Assembly (NCBI GenBank): GCA_036130055.1
Contig: JAYYOR010000017.1
Location: 1 to 54,679, forward strand
From: TMED69 sp036130055
GTDB taxonomy: Bacteria; Pseudomonadota; Gammaproteobacteria; Ga0077536
DNA: 54,679 nt
Direction: 5' to 3'
Part shown: in pieces, positions 33,214-41,144 of the stretch
Numbering within the stretch: position 1 is the first letter of the stretch
Layout of the letters: every line of letters begins with the position of its first letter
The notes under the pieces: model-generated
Told to the model about the DNA's origin: nothing
Seen by the model: only the letters and a program-made list of their open reading frames with translations
Database searches by the model: none
Position numbers and translations under genes: made by a program

Positions 33214-34604
33214 TAAAGTCCTCCTTTTGTGAGTTTAAGGGGATCAAGTAATTTTACTAACTCCTCCCTCGATAAATCGCAATACTTCTGAGCGACGTCT
33301 AAGATCGGTTGATTTTCCCGGTAAGCTTCTTTTGCAATTTGCGCAGCTTTCTCATAACCAATGATTGGGTTTAACGCAGTAACTAATATGGGATTTCTAT
33401 GAAGAGGTACTTCTAAATTGCTATTGTTAACTGTGAAGGTTTTAATAGCTTTGTCCGCTAGAAGCCGTGAACTTGTACTTAAAATGTTCAGACTGCAAAG
33501 TAATTTTTCTGCAATTATTGGCAACATCACATTTAATTCAAAATTACCAGATTGGCCAGCGACGGTAATCGTCATGTCGTTGCCAATTACCTCAGCACAA
33601 ACCATCGCGGTAGATTCGGGAATCACAGGATTAACTTTGCCAGGCATAATTGACGAGCCTGGTTGAAGCGCCTCCAATGTAATTTCTCCCAGACCAGCTA
33701 ATGGTCCAGAATTCATCCATCTAAGATCGTTTGACACCTTCATTAAACTCACAGACAAAGTCTTCAGAGCGCCAGATAATGAAACCGCTATATCCTGACT
33801 GCTCATGAGTGGAAAGAAACTTTTGGGGTTAGTGAACTCCACAGTGGTAATTTGGTTAAGTTCTTTGATTGCTTCTTCGGCGAAATTTGGGTGAGTATTT
33901 ATGCCAGTGCCTACAGCTGTCCCGCCCAGGGCTAAGGTTTGAATATCTTTTTGAATAGCTTTTATTTGATTAAGCGATGCTTGAATTTGTTGACCCCACG
34001 CTGCTGTGGTCTGCCCCAATGTAACAGGCATCGCATCCATTAAATGTGTTCTACCGGTCTTTGTTATGGTAGATAGAGTAGATGCTTTTTTATCTATAGT
34101 GGAAATAAGGTGTTCAATCGCTGGAATTAAATTATCCTTCAAGGCTATAGCAGCACTTACATGTATAGCAGTTGGAATAACGTCATTACTGCTTTGCCCA
34201 AAATTTACATGGTCGTTTGGATTTACTATCAACTTCGAAAATTCAGATGCTAGCATGGCAATAACCTCATTGGCGTTCATGTTAGAACTTGTGCCTGAGC
34301 CGGTCTGGAAAACATCAACAGGGAAATTTTTATGGATATTAGCGTCTGCGATTAGTTTATCGCATGCTTTGACAATACCATCGGCAATTTCTTGATCTAT
34401 ACACTTAAGTTTTGCATTTGTCCTAGCTGCTATTTTTTTAATTATAATTAACGCTTTGATGAATTCAAGAGGCATTCTTCTCCCGCTCACTGGAAAATTA
34501 TTTATAGCTCGCTGGGTCTGTGCTCCGTAAAGCACATTTTTTGGAACTTCAAGTTCTCCCATGCTGTCTGCCACTTTACGCGTTTCTGATACTCGGTCTT
34601 TCAT
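33213..34604 (-). CDS. fumC: Fumarate hydratase class II
   Basis: FumC hydrates fumarate to malate in the TCA cycle and is stable to oxidants because it has no iron-sulfur cluster. The 463-residue length is standard. Signatures include GSGTSSNMNANEV, TGRTHLMDAMPVTLGQ and the superfamily motif GSSIMPGKVNPV. It heads a long minus-strand run that continues through nitroreductase, lipoprotein and AlkB-type genes. A role of fumC in that run is not evident; it may just be placed there. Confidence 0.95.
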   Translation of the reverse strand: MKDRVSETRKVADSMGELEVPKNVLYGAQTQRAINNFPVSGRRMPLEFIKALIIIKKIAARTNAKLKCIDQEIADGIVKACDKLIADANIHKNFPVDVFQTGSGTSSNMNANEVIAMLASEFSKLIVNPNDHVNFGQSSNDVIPTAIHVSAAIALKDNLIPAIEHLISTIDKKASTLSTITKTGRTHLMDAMPVTLGQTTAAWGQQIQASLNQIKAIQKDIQTLALGGTAVGTGINTHPNFAEEAIKELNQITTVEFTNPKSFFPLMSSQDIAVSLSGALKTLSVSLMKVSNDLRWMNSGPLAGLGEITLEALQPGSSIMPGKVNPVIPESTAMVCAEVIGNDMTITVAGQSGNFELNVMLPIIAEKLLCSLNILSTSSRLLADKAIKTFTVNNSNLEVPLHRNPILVTALNPIIGYEKAAQIAKEAYRENQPILDVAQKYCDLSREELVKLLDPLKLTKGGL

Positions 34605-34704
34605 TTTTTCCTCGGTCTGCGATGGATTATATTTAGCATTAATTCTTTTAAAAAATAAAGATATTGTCTTAGGGAAAAGGTCTAATTTTTATTCACTTTT
34701 ATCT

Positions 34705-35154
34705 TCATCTTATAAAAGGTGAGGCACTCGCCACTATTTTTATTCCCCAATTGTTCTCTTGTTTAGTCATAGTATACATTACTTCAGACCGCAAGATTTG
34801 ATTGTCGTTACTATCCAACCTTGAAAAATCGAGTAGAATGAATGCCCTGTTTTCAGATTGATGGATGACTTTCAAATCGTTTATTACAGACTTTACCCAT
34901 CCGGTTTTTTTAAGGTTTTCATAATTAATAAGTTCTTTACTGGCATTACTTTCAATTTTTGGTGTTGAGGTGTTATCTACTAGCCAAACGACAGGGAAGT
35001 GGAAAAAGCGATTAATATTTTTTTGGTTGTTAAAGTCTGCGATGTACTGTCTAACAAAATAATCCGGTTTTAATTCGTCAATGTTAAGGTCGTCAGAAAA
35101 GGCAACTTTAGTAGTAGTTGTAATCAAAAACAGAAGATAAAGAATTTTTTTCAT
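34705..35154 (-). CDS. Secreted small protein, NTF2-like fold possible
   Basis: This 149-residue protein has an N-terminal signal peptide (KKILYLLFLITTTTKVAFS). The mature part contains YIADFNNQKNINRFFHFPVVWL and later a WGIKIVASASPFIR end, a pattern seen in SnoaL/NTF2-like proteins. I cannot name a family with certainty. It lies between fumC and the divergent aldehyde dehydrogenase gene and may be monocistronic. Confidence 0.6.
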   Translation of the reverse strand: MKKILYLLFLITTTTKVAFSDDLNIDELKPDYFVRQYIADFNNQKNINRFFHFPVVWLVDNTSTPKIESNASKELINYENLKKTGWVKSVINDLKVIHQSENRAFILLDFSRLDSNDNQILRSEVMYTMTKQENNWGIKIVASASPFIR

Positions 35155-35326
35155 AGTCGTCTCTTTTCGTTGTTATTTGTTTGGTATAAAGGGTCGAATT
35201 TTAGTTGTTTTGTATAAATTTACCTAGATTTAGCACAAATTTATAGTGATCACAGTTATTTTTCATGATAGATTCAAATATAGATAACAATACCGATTTA
35301 ACTAAGCCCTGGGGAGGGATTAAAGC

Positions 35327-36868
35327 ATGGATCAGGAAGTAATACTTACGCCGTCTCTAGCCATAGAGCGAATAAAAGAAACCTTAAAATTTAAAAGCAA
35401 ATACGATAATTTTATCGGAGGAAAGTGGGTTAAGCCTCAGGATGGGTCCTATTTCGATAATATCACTCCGATATCGGGAGCAAAATTGGGTTCGGTCGCT
35501 AGGTCTAAAGCGGCGGACATCGAATTGGCTATCGATGCTGCTCACAAATCTCAAGAATCATGGTCAAAAAGTTCACCGGTGGAACGTTCCACTTTATTAT
35601 TGAAGATTGCGGACAGATTAGAAGAGAATTTGAATGAAATCGCTATTGTCGAAAGTTTAGATAATGGAAAACCAATACGTGAAACAATGGCAGCGGACAT
35701 TCCTCTTGCTGTTGACCATTTAAGATATTTTGCGGCTTGTATAAGAACTCAGGAAGGCTCCCTGTCTGAGATAGACAGTAATACAGTTGCTTACCATTTT
35801 CACGAGCCTTTAGGAGTCGTAGGCCAGATTATACCGTGGAACTTTCCAATTTTAATGGCGATTTGGAAAATCGCTCCAGCATTGGCTGCAGGTAATTCCA
35901 TCGTCTTGAAACCGGCTGAGCAAACACCAATGAGTATAATGGCAGTTGTTGAACTAATAGCTGATTTGCTTCCAGAGGGTGTACTTAATGTAGTGAATGG
36001 GTTTGGAGTCGAGGCTGGTAAGCCACTTGCGCAAAGTTCGAGAATAGCTAAAGTTGCATTTACTGGAGAGACCACCACCGGCAGATTGATTATGCAGTAC
36101 GCGTCGGAAAATATAATCCCAGTGACACTAGAACTTGGAGGAAAATCACCAAATATCTTTTTTGAAGACGTTATGTCTTATGATGATGAGTTCTTCGATA
36201 AATGTTTGGAAGGATTCACAATGTTTGCTCTTAATTCCGGTGAAGTGTGTACATGCCCTTCGAGAGCTCTTATTCAAGAATCGATTTACGAAAAATTCAT
36301 GGATAGGGCGATGCAGAGAGTTAGTAAAATCGCAAAAGGTAATCCATTCGATCCTTCTACTATGATTGGCGCCCAGGCGTCTAATGATCAGTTTGAGAAA
36401 ATTCTAAGTTATATCAAAATTGGAAAAGAGGAGGGAGCGAAGGTGCTCGCTGGGGGTAACTCTATTGATCATGGCGGAGAATTATCAAAAGGGTACTATG
36501 TTGAACCGACCGTCTTAGAAGGACACAATAAGATGCGTTGTTTCCAAGAGGAAATATTTGGTCCGGTTTTGGCGGTTACGACATTTAAAGACGAGCATGA
36601 CGCACTGAAGCAGGCTAATGACACATTATATGGTTTAGGCGCAGGGGTTTGGTCGAGAGATGGCAGCAGAGCTTACAGAATGGGTAGAGAAATAAAAGCC
36701 GGCAGAGTTTGGACTAATTGCTATCATCTGTATCCTGCTCATGCGGCTTTTGGAGGATATAAACAATCGGGAATCGGGAGAGAAACCCATAAGATGATGT
36801 TAGACCACTACCAGCAAACAAAAAATCTGATGGTGAGCTACAGTCCTCAAGCCCTTGGTTTCTTTTAA
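35327..36868 (+). CDS. NAD(P)-dependent aldehyde dehydrogenase
   Basis: This 513-residue enzyme oxidises aldehydes to acids. The NAD-binding and catalytic motifs are complete: IIPWNFPILMAIWKIAPALAAG, VAFTGETTTGR, the general base in VTLELGGKSPN (about 267-277) and the cysteine region NSGEVCTCPSRAL (about 303-315). The sequence type is close to the AldB/ExaC acetaldehyde dehydrogenase group. GGGAGGG lies a few bases before the ATG. It is followed 5 bp later by a DUF779 gene, an association known for this branch. Products of the AlkB-type hydroxylase could be substrates, but that is speculative. Confidence 0.93.
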   Translation: MDQEVILTPSLAIERIKETLKFKSKYDNFIGGKWVKPQDGSYFDNITPISGAKLGSVARSKAADIELAIDAAHKSQESWSKSSPVERSTLLLKIADRLEENLNEIAIVESLDNGKPIRETMAADIPLAVDHLRYFAACIRTQEGSLSEIDSNTVAYHFHEPLGVVGQIIPWNFPILMAIWKIAPALAAGNSIVLKPAEQTPMSIMAVVELIADLLPEGVLNVVNGFGVEAGKPLAQSSRIAKVAFTGETTTGRLIMQYASENIIPVTLELGGKSPNIFFEDVMSYDDEFFDKCLEGFTMFALNSGEVCTCPSRALIQESIYEKFMDRAMQRVSKIAKGNPFDPSTMIGAQASNDQFEKILSYIKIGKEEGAKVLAGGNSIDHGGELSKGYYVEPTVLEGHNKMRCFQEEIFGPVLAVTTFKDEHDALKQANDTLYGLGAGVWSRDGSRAYRMGREIKAGRVWTNCYHLYPAHAAFGGYKQSGIGRETHKMMLDHYQQTKNLMVSYSPQALGFF

Positions 36869-36873
36869 TCGAC

Positions 36874-37215
36874 ATGGGTGCAGAAGAATCGAAAGTGTCT
36901 ATATCTGATGCTGCTGCAAAAATTGTGCGGCAGCTTAAAGATACCCACGGCGAACTCATGTTCCATCAGTCCGGCGGTTGTTGCGATGGCAGTGCCCCAA
37001 TGTGCTATCCCGCTGGAGAATTCCGAGTCGGTAACAGCGACCATTTGTTGGGCGAGATCGAGGGATGTCCTTTTTACATCAGTGAGTCACAATATGAGCG
37101 CTGGAAGCATACTCATTTGACTGTTGATGTTGTAGAGGGGCGAGGCTCTGGCTTTTCTCTAGAAGCTCCTGAGGGAATAAGATTCTTGATACGGAGCAGG
37201 CTTCTAGAGCAGTAA
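36874..37215 (+). CDS. DUF779 family protein
   Basis: This 113-residue protein has the DUF779 pattern LMFHQSGGCCDGSAPMCYP with clustered cysteines (about 31-49), suggesting metal or redox activity. It is followed by GEIEGCPFYISESQYERWKHT and VVEGRGSGFSLE. DUF779 genes are commonly adjacent to aldehyde dehydrogenases of the AldB/ExaC type, as here, and may assist or protect that enzyme. The biochemical function is not established. Confidence 0.88.
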   Translation: MGAEESKVSISDAAAKIVRQLKDTHGELMFHQSGGCCDGSAPMCYPAGEFRVGNSDHLLGEIEGCPFYISESQYERWKHTHLTVDVVEGRGSGFSLEAPEGIRFLIRSRLLEQ

Positions 37216-37223
37216 TTCATACA

Positions 37224-37251
37224 TTGCTCTTCTTCACAATCAAAGTATAAT
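37224..37251 (+). promoter_or_regulatory. Candidate promoter of tRNA-Cys
   Basis: TTGCTC (37224-37229), 16 bp and a perfect TATAAT (37246-37251) precede the tRNA by 44 bp. The -10 match and position make this the best promoter candidate in the region. Confidence 0.45.
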
Positions 37252-37295
37252 CTAAACCTCATTCAGAGTAATTGTTTTGGGCTTTTTAGTATTTA

Positions 37296-37366
37296 GGCTG
37301 GGTGGCAGAGTGGTTATGCAGAGGCCTGCAAAGCCTTGTACAGCGGTTCGATTCCGCTCTCAGCCT
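37296..37366 (+). tRNA. tRNA-Cys(GCA)
   Basis: The acceptor stem GGCTGGG pairs with CTCAGCC (one G-T), with discriminator T. The anticodon loop CTGCAAA gives GCA. The T-loop GGTTCGATTCC is normal. The CCA end is not encoded (CATT follows), unlike the serine and glycine tRNAs in this window. Confidence 0.95.
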
Positions 37367-37499
37367 CATTTACTTTTTTTGGATCTCAAAATTTGACAAC
37401 ATTGACAAAAAAAATTTAAATTGCTAGTGATGTTGATCCTGCTCCTGTTTGAAACGTAAAAATGTTATAACCATCTTTTTAAATTCTTGAGAGTAAATC

Positions 37500-37952
37500 G
37501 TGTTTGATAAAATTATAGGAAAAGCAAAACAGACTGCCGAAGATTTTAAAGAAAAAGCAGAGGGTGTTTCTGACAAAGTTGCAGATTCAGTCAACAAGGT
37601 CCTTGACGATTTTAATGGTGCAACACCTTCTTTAAAAAAAGCAGGTTACTTACTTGAGGAAATGGAAATTGAAATCGGGGTTCCACCTAAACTAATCCCT
37701 AGATTCAGTATATATAAGTCTCAGGATGAATTACGCGATGAGGCGGCTGAAGAGCTTAAAACAAATAGAGTGGGGAAAAATATCCTCAAAGGCTTGAATG
37801 TTGCAAGGTCGCTTGAATCGAAGCTGAGAGTTCGAAATATGGAGTTTTCCCATATAGAAGTTGAGATCGGCGTTGTTCCCACTGTGAAACTTAGATACCG
37901 GCCACTTACGCCCTTAAACACGTCGTCTCCATTAGATTCTGAACACAAATAA
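37500..37952 (+). CDS. Hypothetical protein with helical N-terminus and repeated beta segment
   Basis: This 150-residue protein starts at a GTG. Its first 45 residues are a Lys/Glu/Ala-rich amphipathic helix (KAKQTAEDFKEKAEGVSDKV). Two similar beta-like segments follow: EMEIEIGVPPKLIPRF and HIEVEIGVVPTVKLRY, which look like an internal repeat. There is no signal peptide or membrane helix. I recognise no family name. It lies between tRNA-Cys and the convergent zinc-uptake genes. Confidence 0.6.
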   Translation: MFDKIIGKAKQTAEDFKEKAEGVSDKVADSVNKVLDDFNGATPSLKKAGYLLEEMEIEIGVPPKLIPRFSIYKSQDELRDEAAEELKTNRVGKNILKGLNVARSLESKLRVRNMEFSHIEVEIGVVPTVKLRYRPLTPLNTSSPLDSEHK

Positions 37953-37974
37953 ACCATTGGTCTAGATTTATCCT

Positions 37975-38730
37975 TTAATTGGTCTTGAAATGTAACTGTT
38001 TCAACATGACAACGGTTGTGACGATTAGGTATGCAACAACCAAGCATGGCCCATTTGGCAAATCTAATAGCATTCCCATCCCGATACCTAATATTGTAGA
38101 TATTATTCCAATTAATACGACAGCTAGGTTGGGGTTGGACATTCTTTCGGCTGCCAATCCAGGTAAAATTAAACTTGCGAAGATTAAATATACGCCGGCG
38201 ATAGGAATACAAGTGGTGATTGCAAGGGTGAACAGAACATAGAAACCATATGGATGTCTATGTAGGTTTCTCAACCACATCACAGCTAGTACTACTCCAT
38301 AAACTAGCGCAAGTCTGGCAACATCATTCCAAGTTGTAAAAAGAATTTGGCCAGACAAAAGGTTCTTAATTAGCCCTCCAGCGTGAGGATGATCATCTAC
38401 TAATAAGAATGTTATTGAAGCGGCAAGGATAAAGCTAACTCCAATCCATGCTTCAACTCTCTGGGGTAATTTGCGTTCAAGCATCCAAAAGATAGAGGCG
38501 AAAATTAAAACAAATATATAAGTAATGAATTGTAGAAGCCAGAACGGAGCGTCAGGAAAAAGAACCGTTCCAGCAATAAAGCCGAGCCCGGCAATGTGGG
38601 CTATCGCTAGATCAATGAAAATAATGCCTCGACGCACCACCTCTGCCCCGAGCGGTCCGTTTACTAAACTAATTAGTAAACAGGCAAACAGGGCTGGGGC
38701 AAATAGATTGAAGAGACTGGCATCAATCAT
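37975..38730 (-). CDS. Zinc/manganese ABC transporter permease, ZnuB-like
   Basis: This 251-residue membrane protein belongs to the ABC-3 metal permease family, with about seven helices. The segment GPLGAEVVRRGIIFIDLAIAH corresponds to the cytoplasmic coupling region; the AGVYLIFASLILPGLAAER stretch is also typical. It starts next to the ZnuA-like gene with no gap. No ATPase gene is found on either side, so the motor must be encoded elsewhere. The Zur-type palindrome upstream of the first gene implies that it is made during zinc starvation. Confidence 0.87.
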   Translation of the reverse strand: MIDASLFNLFAPALFACLLISLVNGPLGAEVVRRGIIFIDLAIAHIAGLGFIAGTVLFPDAPFWLLQFITYIFVLIFASIFWMLERKLPQRVEAWIGVSFILAASITFLLVDDHPHAGGLIKNLLSGQILFTTWNDVARLALVYGVVLAVMWLRNLHRHPYGFYVLFTLAITTCIPIAGVYLIFASLILPGLAAERMSNPNLAVVLIGIISTILGIGMGMLLDLPNGPCLVVAYLIVTTVVMLKQLHFKTN

Positions 38731-39675
38731 TTATAGTGAAGAATTAATTAGCCTTATCGATTCATCGAACAAAGTGAACAGATTAGTAACTTTGGCATTG
38801 CCGCCAATTGTATATGGCATAACAATAGCGGGTCGCGAGGTTTTTTCGCTTAACCATGTCGCTCCCTTTGCAGGATCATACGGGCTTCTTATAATCAAAA
38901 TATTATCAATATCCTTAACGGATGTGTAAAGATCGTTAAGGTCTCGTATAGTCGGTGGTAGGCCTGGTTTGGGCTCAATTGAACCCACTTCTTTGAGCTT
39001 CGCCCATTTAATAAAATAGCTGAAAGATTTATGATGGGTGACAATAGGGTGCCCCGCCAGCTTATCTATCTCTGTTCCCCACCGAGATAATGCTTCAGAC
39101 CATCTTTTCGAGAAACTACTGAATTGCGCATCATAGAAATCAGACGACCCTGGGTCGATTGTTGACAGTCTCTTAGTCAACTCTTCGGCCACAATTAAAA
39201 TATTGCGTGGGTCCATGTGCACATGAGGGTTCCCTTCCGGGTGAATGTCGCCCATTGAACGATCCACGTGAGAGTGGGGTTGTTCAATCAATTCGACATG
39301 ATCTCCTGCCATCAAATATCCAGCGGTTCCGGGTTGTAACTTTGCACCTGCTTTTTGAACTAATATAGGCAGCCAACCAACTTCTAATCCTGCGCCGGAG
39401 CAGAATATTAGGTCAGTTTTTCTCACTTTAGCAATTAAACTAGGCCGAGCTCTTATGAAATGGGGATTTTGCTGAGCGTGCGTCGCCGAAAACGATTTGA
39501 CTCTGTTACCCCCTATCTCCTCCGCTAGTGAGGCCCACTCCGGCTCACATGCAAAAACTTGAATGGTGTCGGCAGCATGAATAGCTGCCGACGATAGTCC
39601 TAAAAAGATAGCTAAGGAAGGGGCTACTATCTTTAAGGCGTGGGTTTTTAGTCTATTAATATTTATGTGCACCAT
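38731..39675 (-). CDS. Periplasmic zinc-binding protein, ZnuA-like
   Basis: This 314-residue solute-binding protein (family A-1) has a signal peptide (IVAPSLAIFLGLSSAAIHA). Metal-ligand positions are visible: QNPHFIRARPSL (His about 68), GNPHVHMDP, HPIVTHHKSF and an acidic residue in SPYDPAKG. A short His-rich insert (EQPHSHVDRSMGDIHPEG) fits the metal-collecting loop of zinc-specific members. Its start overlaps the end of the outer-membrane gene by 20 bp, and znuB follows directly. Zinc rather than manganese is favoured by the Zur-type site. Confidence 0.88.
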   Translation of the reverse strand: MVHININRLKTHALKIVAPSLAIFLGLSSAAIHAADTIQVFACEPEWASLAEEIGGNRVKSFSATHAQQNPHFIRARPSLIAKVRKTDLIFCSGAGLEVGWLPILVQKAGAKLQPGTAGYLMAGDHVELIEQPHSHVDRSMGDIHPEGNPHVHMDPRNILIVAEELTKRLSTIDPGSSDFYDAQFSSFSKRWSEALSRWGTEIDKLAGHPIVTHHKSFSYFIKWAKLKEVGSIEPKPGLPPTIRDLNDLYTSVKDIDNILIIRSPYDPAKGATWLSEKTSRPAIVMPYTIGGNAKVTNLFTLFDESIRLINSSL

Positions 39676-40999
39676 GTGCTCTTATAGACATTATGTATTG
39701 AATCATGAATTGATTGTCATTATTCGTTCTGCTCAATTCATTATAATTGTATTGGAAACGCCATCTGCTGAATTCACTATTTGTATAGTCGAGCATAAAG
39801 CTTGCACTTCTTGGGTCATGACGTGTTCCGTCAAGACCTGTTCCTACGAGTCCTGCTTGAATGTCCGGAGATTCAAGTTCACTATAGCGAACTCCAGCTC
39901 TCCATTTCTGAGTAAATTTGTAAACACCTTGGGCATACCATCCTACTGAAGTGTCATCATGATTCACAGCTCCACCGCCTACGTCATAGGTTCCATCCTC
40001 GTCTCTCCAAAATGCTTCACCTTGTAATATGAACTCTCTCTCCCGTGCGTTACCAGTTGGTGCGAATGTGTATCTAAAATCCATACCATAAAGGTCAGTA
40101 TCGCCAACAAAGGTAATCGCTCCTTCTTCGGTCGTCCTTCCACCTTTAGCTTCACCAATTAAAGCGTAACCACCTAGCCTCCAGCTTTGATTAGCACCAA
40201 TGTCTGACCCAACTCTGGCAAAAGCAGACCATGCTCCGATTCCTTCACCATCACTTCCGCCGAAAGGAAAGTCGTCTCCTCTAAAGGCACCCATTCCAAC
40301 TTCAGCATAAAAATCAGTAGGTAAAAGGTAAGAAACCTCTACGCCGTCATCATTATAGGCTTTATTAAAGAAAGCCCGATAGGGAAGTGGCCTGTCAGCA
40401 AAGTCATCAGTATGAGCATGATGCTCATTCAGATAACCAATGGTCCAAAAAGCTCGACCTGCTTTAATAGTTAGTCCGTCGATAAATTGTAAACCAGCCA
40501 GCGTCTGAAGATAAGCTTCTTCCAGCTCAACAATGTCTGAACCATCTTCACGCACGATAGCTGCTGTAAACGAACCGTAGAATTTGTCATCAACGTTTGC
40601 GGCAATTGTTAACTCAGATTCATCGATTCCAAGTCCTTCTCTGCCTCTTTCTCCTTCTTCACCTACTGCGAAGCCTTCCATTTCGCCACTAGATTCTGAG
40701 AAGGTTGTCGCTTTACCATTTAAAACTATACTTACCGCTGGATTGAAGTTAGAAACTTTCTTAGCCTTTCTGGGTAAGTTTTGACTGGAAGCCTTTCCCA
40801 TGCCGCTTGAATTAGCTGAACTGAGTGCTTCTATCTTAGATTCTAGTTCGGCTATTTTTGACTCATATTTTTCTTGGATTGCAGCTAGTTCTTTTTTGAT
40901 TTCATCGAGCGACGCGTGATTTCCCGCGAATGCTGTTGTCTGTAATGCAAAAAAGACAGCTAATGTATTTAAAGTTATAAATCGGAATGATTTATGCAT
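39656..40999 (-). CDS. Zur-controlled outer-membrane porin-like protein
   Basis: This 447-residue protein has a signal peptide (about 1-25), a coiled-coil segment (SLDEIKKELAAIQEKYESKI, about 30-60) and a long beta-barrel-like region rich in alternating aromatic and polar residues. The architecture is that of a trimeric porin with an N-terminal helical stalk. A His-rich loop, NEHHAHTDDF (about 190-200), could attract metal. The last residues (IRAHGAHKY) do not end in the usual Phe. It is the first gene of a unit with znuA and znuB-like genes. I infer that it admits zinc complexes through the outer membrane. Confidence 0.75.
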   Translation of the reverse strand: MHKSFRFITLNTLAVFFALQTTAFAGNHASLDEIKKELAAIQEKYESKIAELESKIEALSSANSSGMGKASSQNLPRKAKKVSNFNPAVSIVLNGKATTFSESSGEMEGFAVGEEGERGREGLGIDESELTIAANVDDKFYGSFTAAIVREDGSDIVELEEAYLQTLAGLQFIDGLTIKAGRAFWTIGYLNEHHAHTDDFADRPLPYRAFFNKAYNDDGVEVSYLLPTDFYAEVGMGAFRGDDFPFGGSDGEGIGAWSAFARVGSDIGANQSWRLGGYALIGEAKGGRTTEEGAITFVGDTDLYGMDFRYTFAPTGNAREREFILQGEAFWRDEDGTYDVGGGAVNHDDTSVGWYAQGVYKFTQKWRAGVRYSELESPDIQAGLVGTGLDGTRHDPRSASFMLDYTNSEFSRWRFQYNYNELSRTNNDNQFMIQYIMSIRAHGAHKY

Positions 41000-41038
41000 T
41001 GTCTAAGCCCCTTATAAATTCATAAAGAGCGATATTTT

Positions 41039-41070
41039 ATTATAAAAAATGATATGTTACAACATATCAT
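41039..41070 (-). promoter_or_regulatory. Zur-type operator with overlapping promoter
   Basis: ATGATATGTT-AC-AACATATCAT (41049-41070) is a 22-bp inverted repeat with perfect 10-bp arms, resembling the gammaproteobacterial Zur box. A TATAAT on the minus strand (41039-41044) lies 4 bp downstream, so the palindrome covers the -35 region of the porin-znuA-znuB unit. Zur with bound zinc would block transcription. No zur gene is in the window. Confidence 0.82.
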
Positions 41071-41144
41071 AAGTTAAAAATTTTAATTCCCAGAGGAGAT
41101 TCCTGACGCGTGCCACTGTTAGTTGTTCTTAATGACTATGATTA

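Noticed and set aside
34006..34395. 129-residue plus-strand frame inside fumC
   Set aside because: Antisense to a well-conserved fumC; hydrophobic shadow sequence only.
37721..38212. 163-residue minus-strand frame across the hypothetical gene and znuB-like gene
   Set aside because: It overlaps two better-supported genes and has no recognisable domain.
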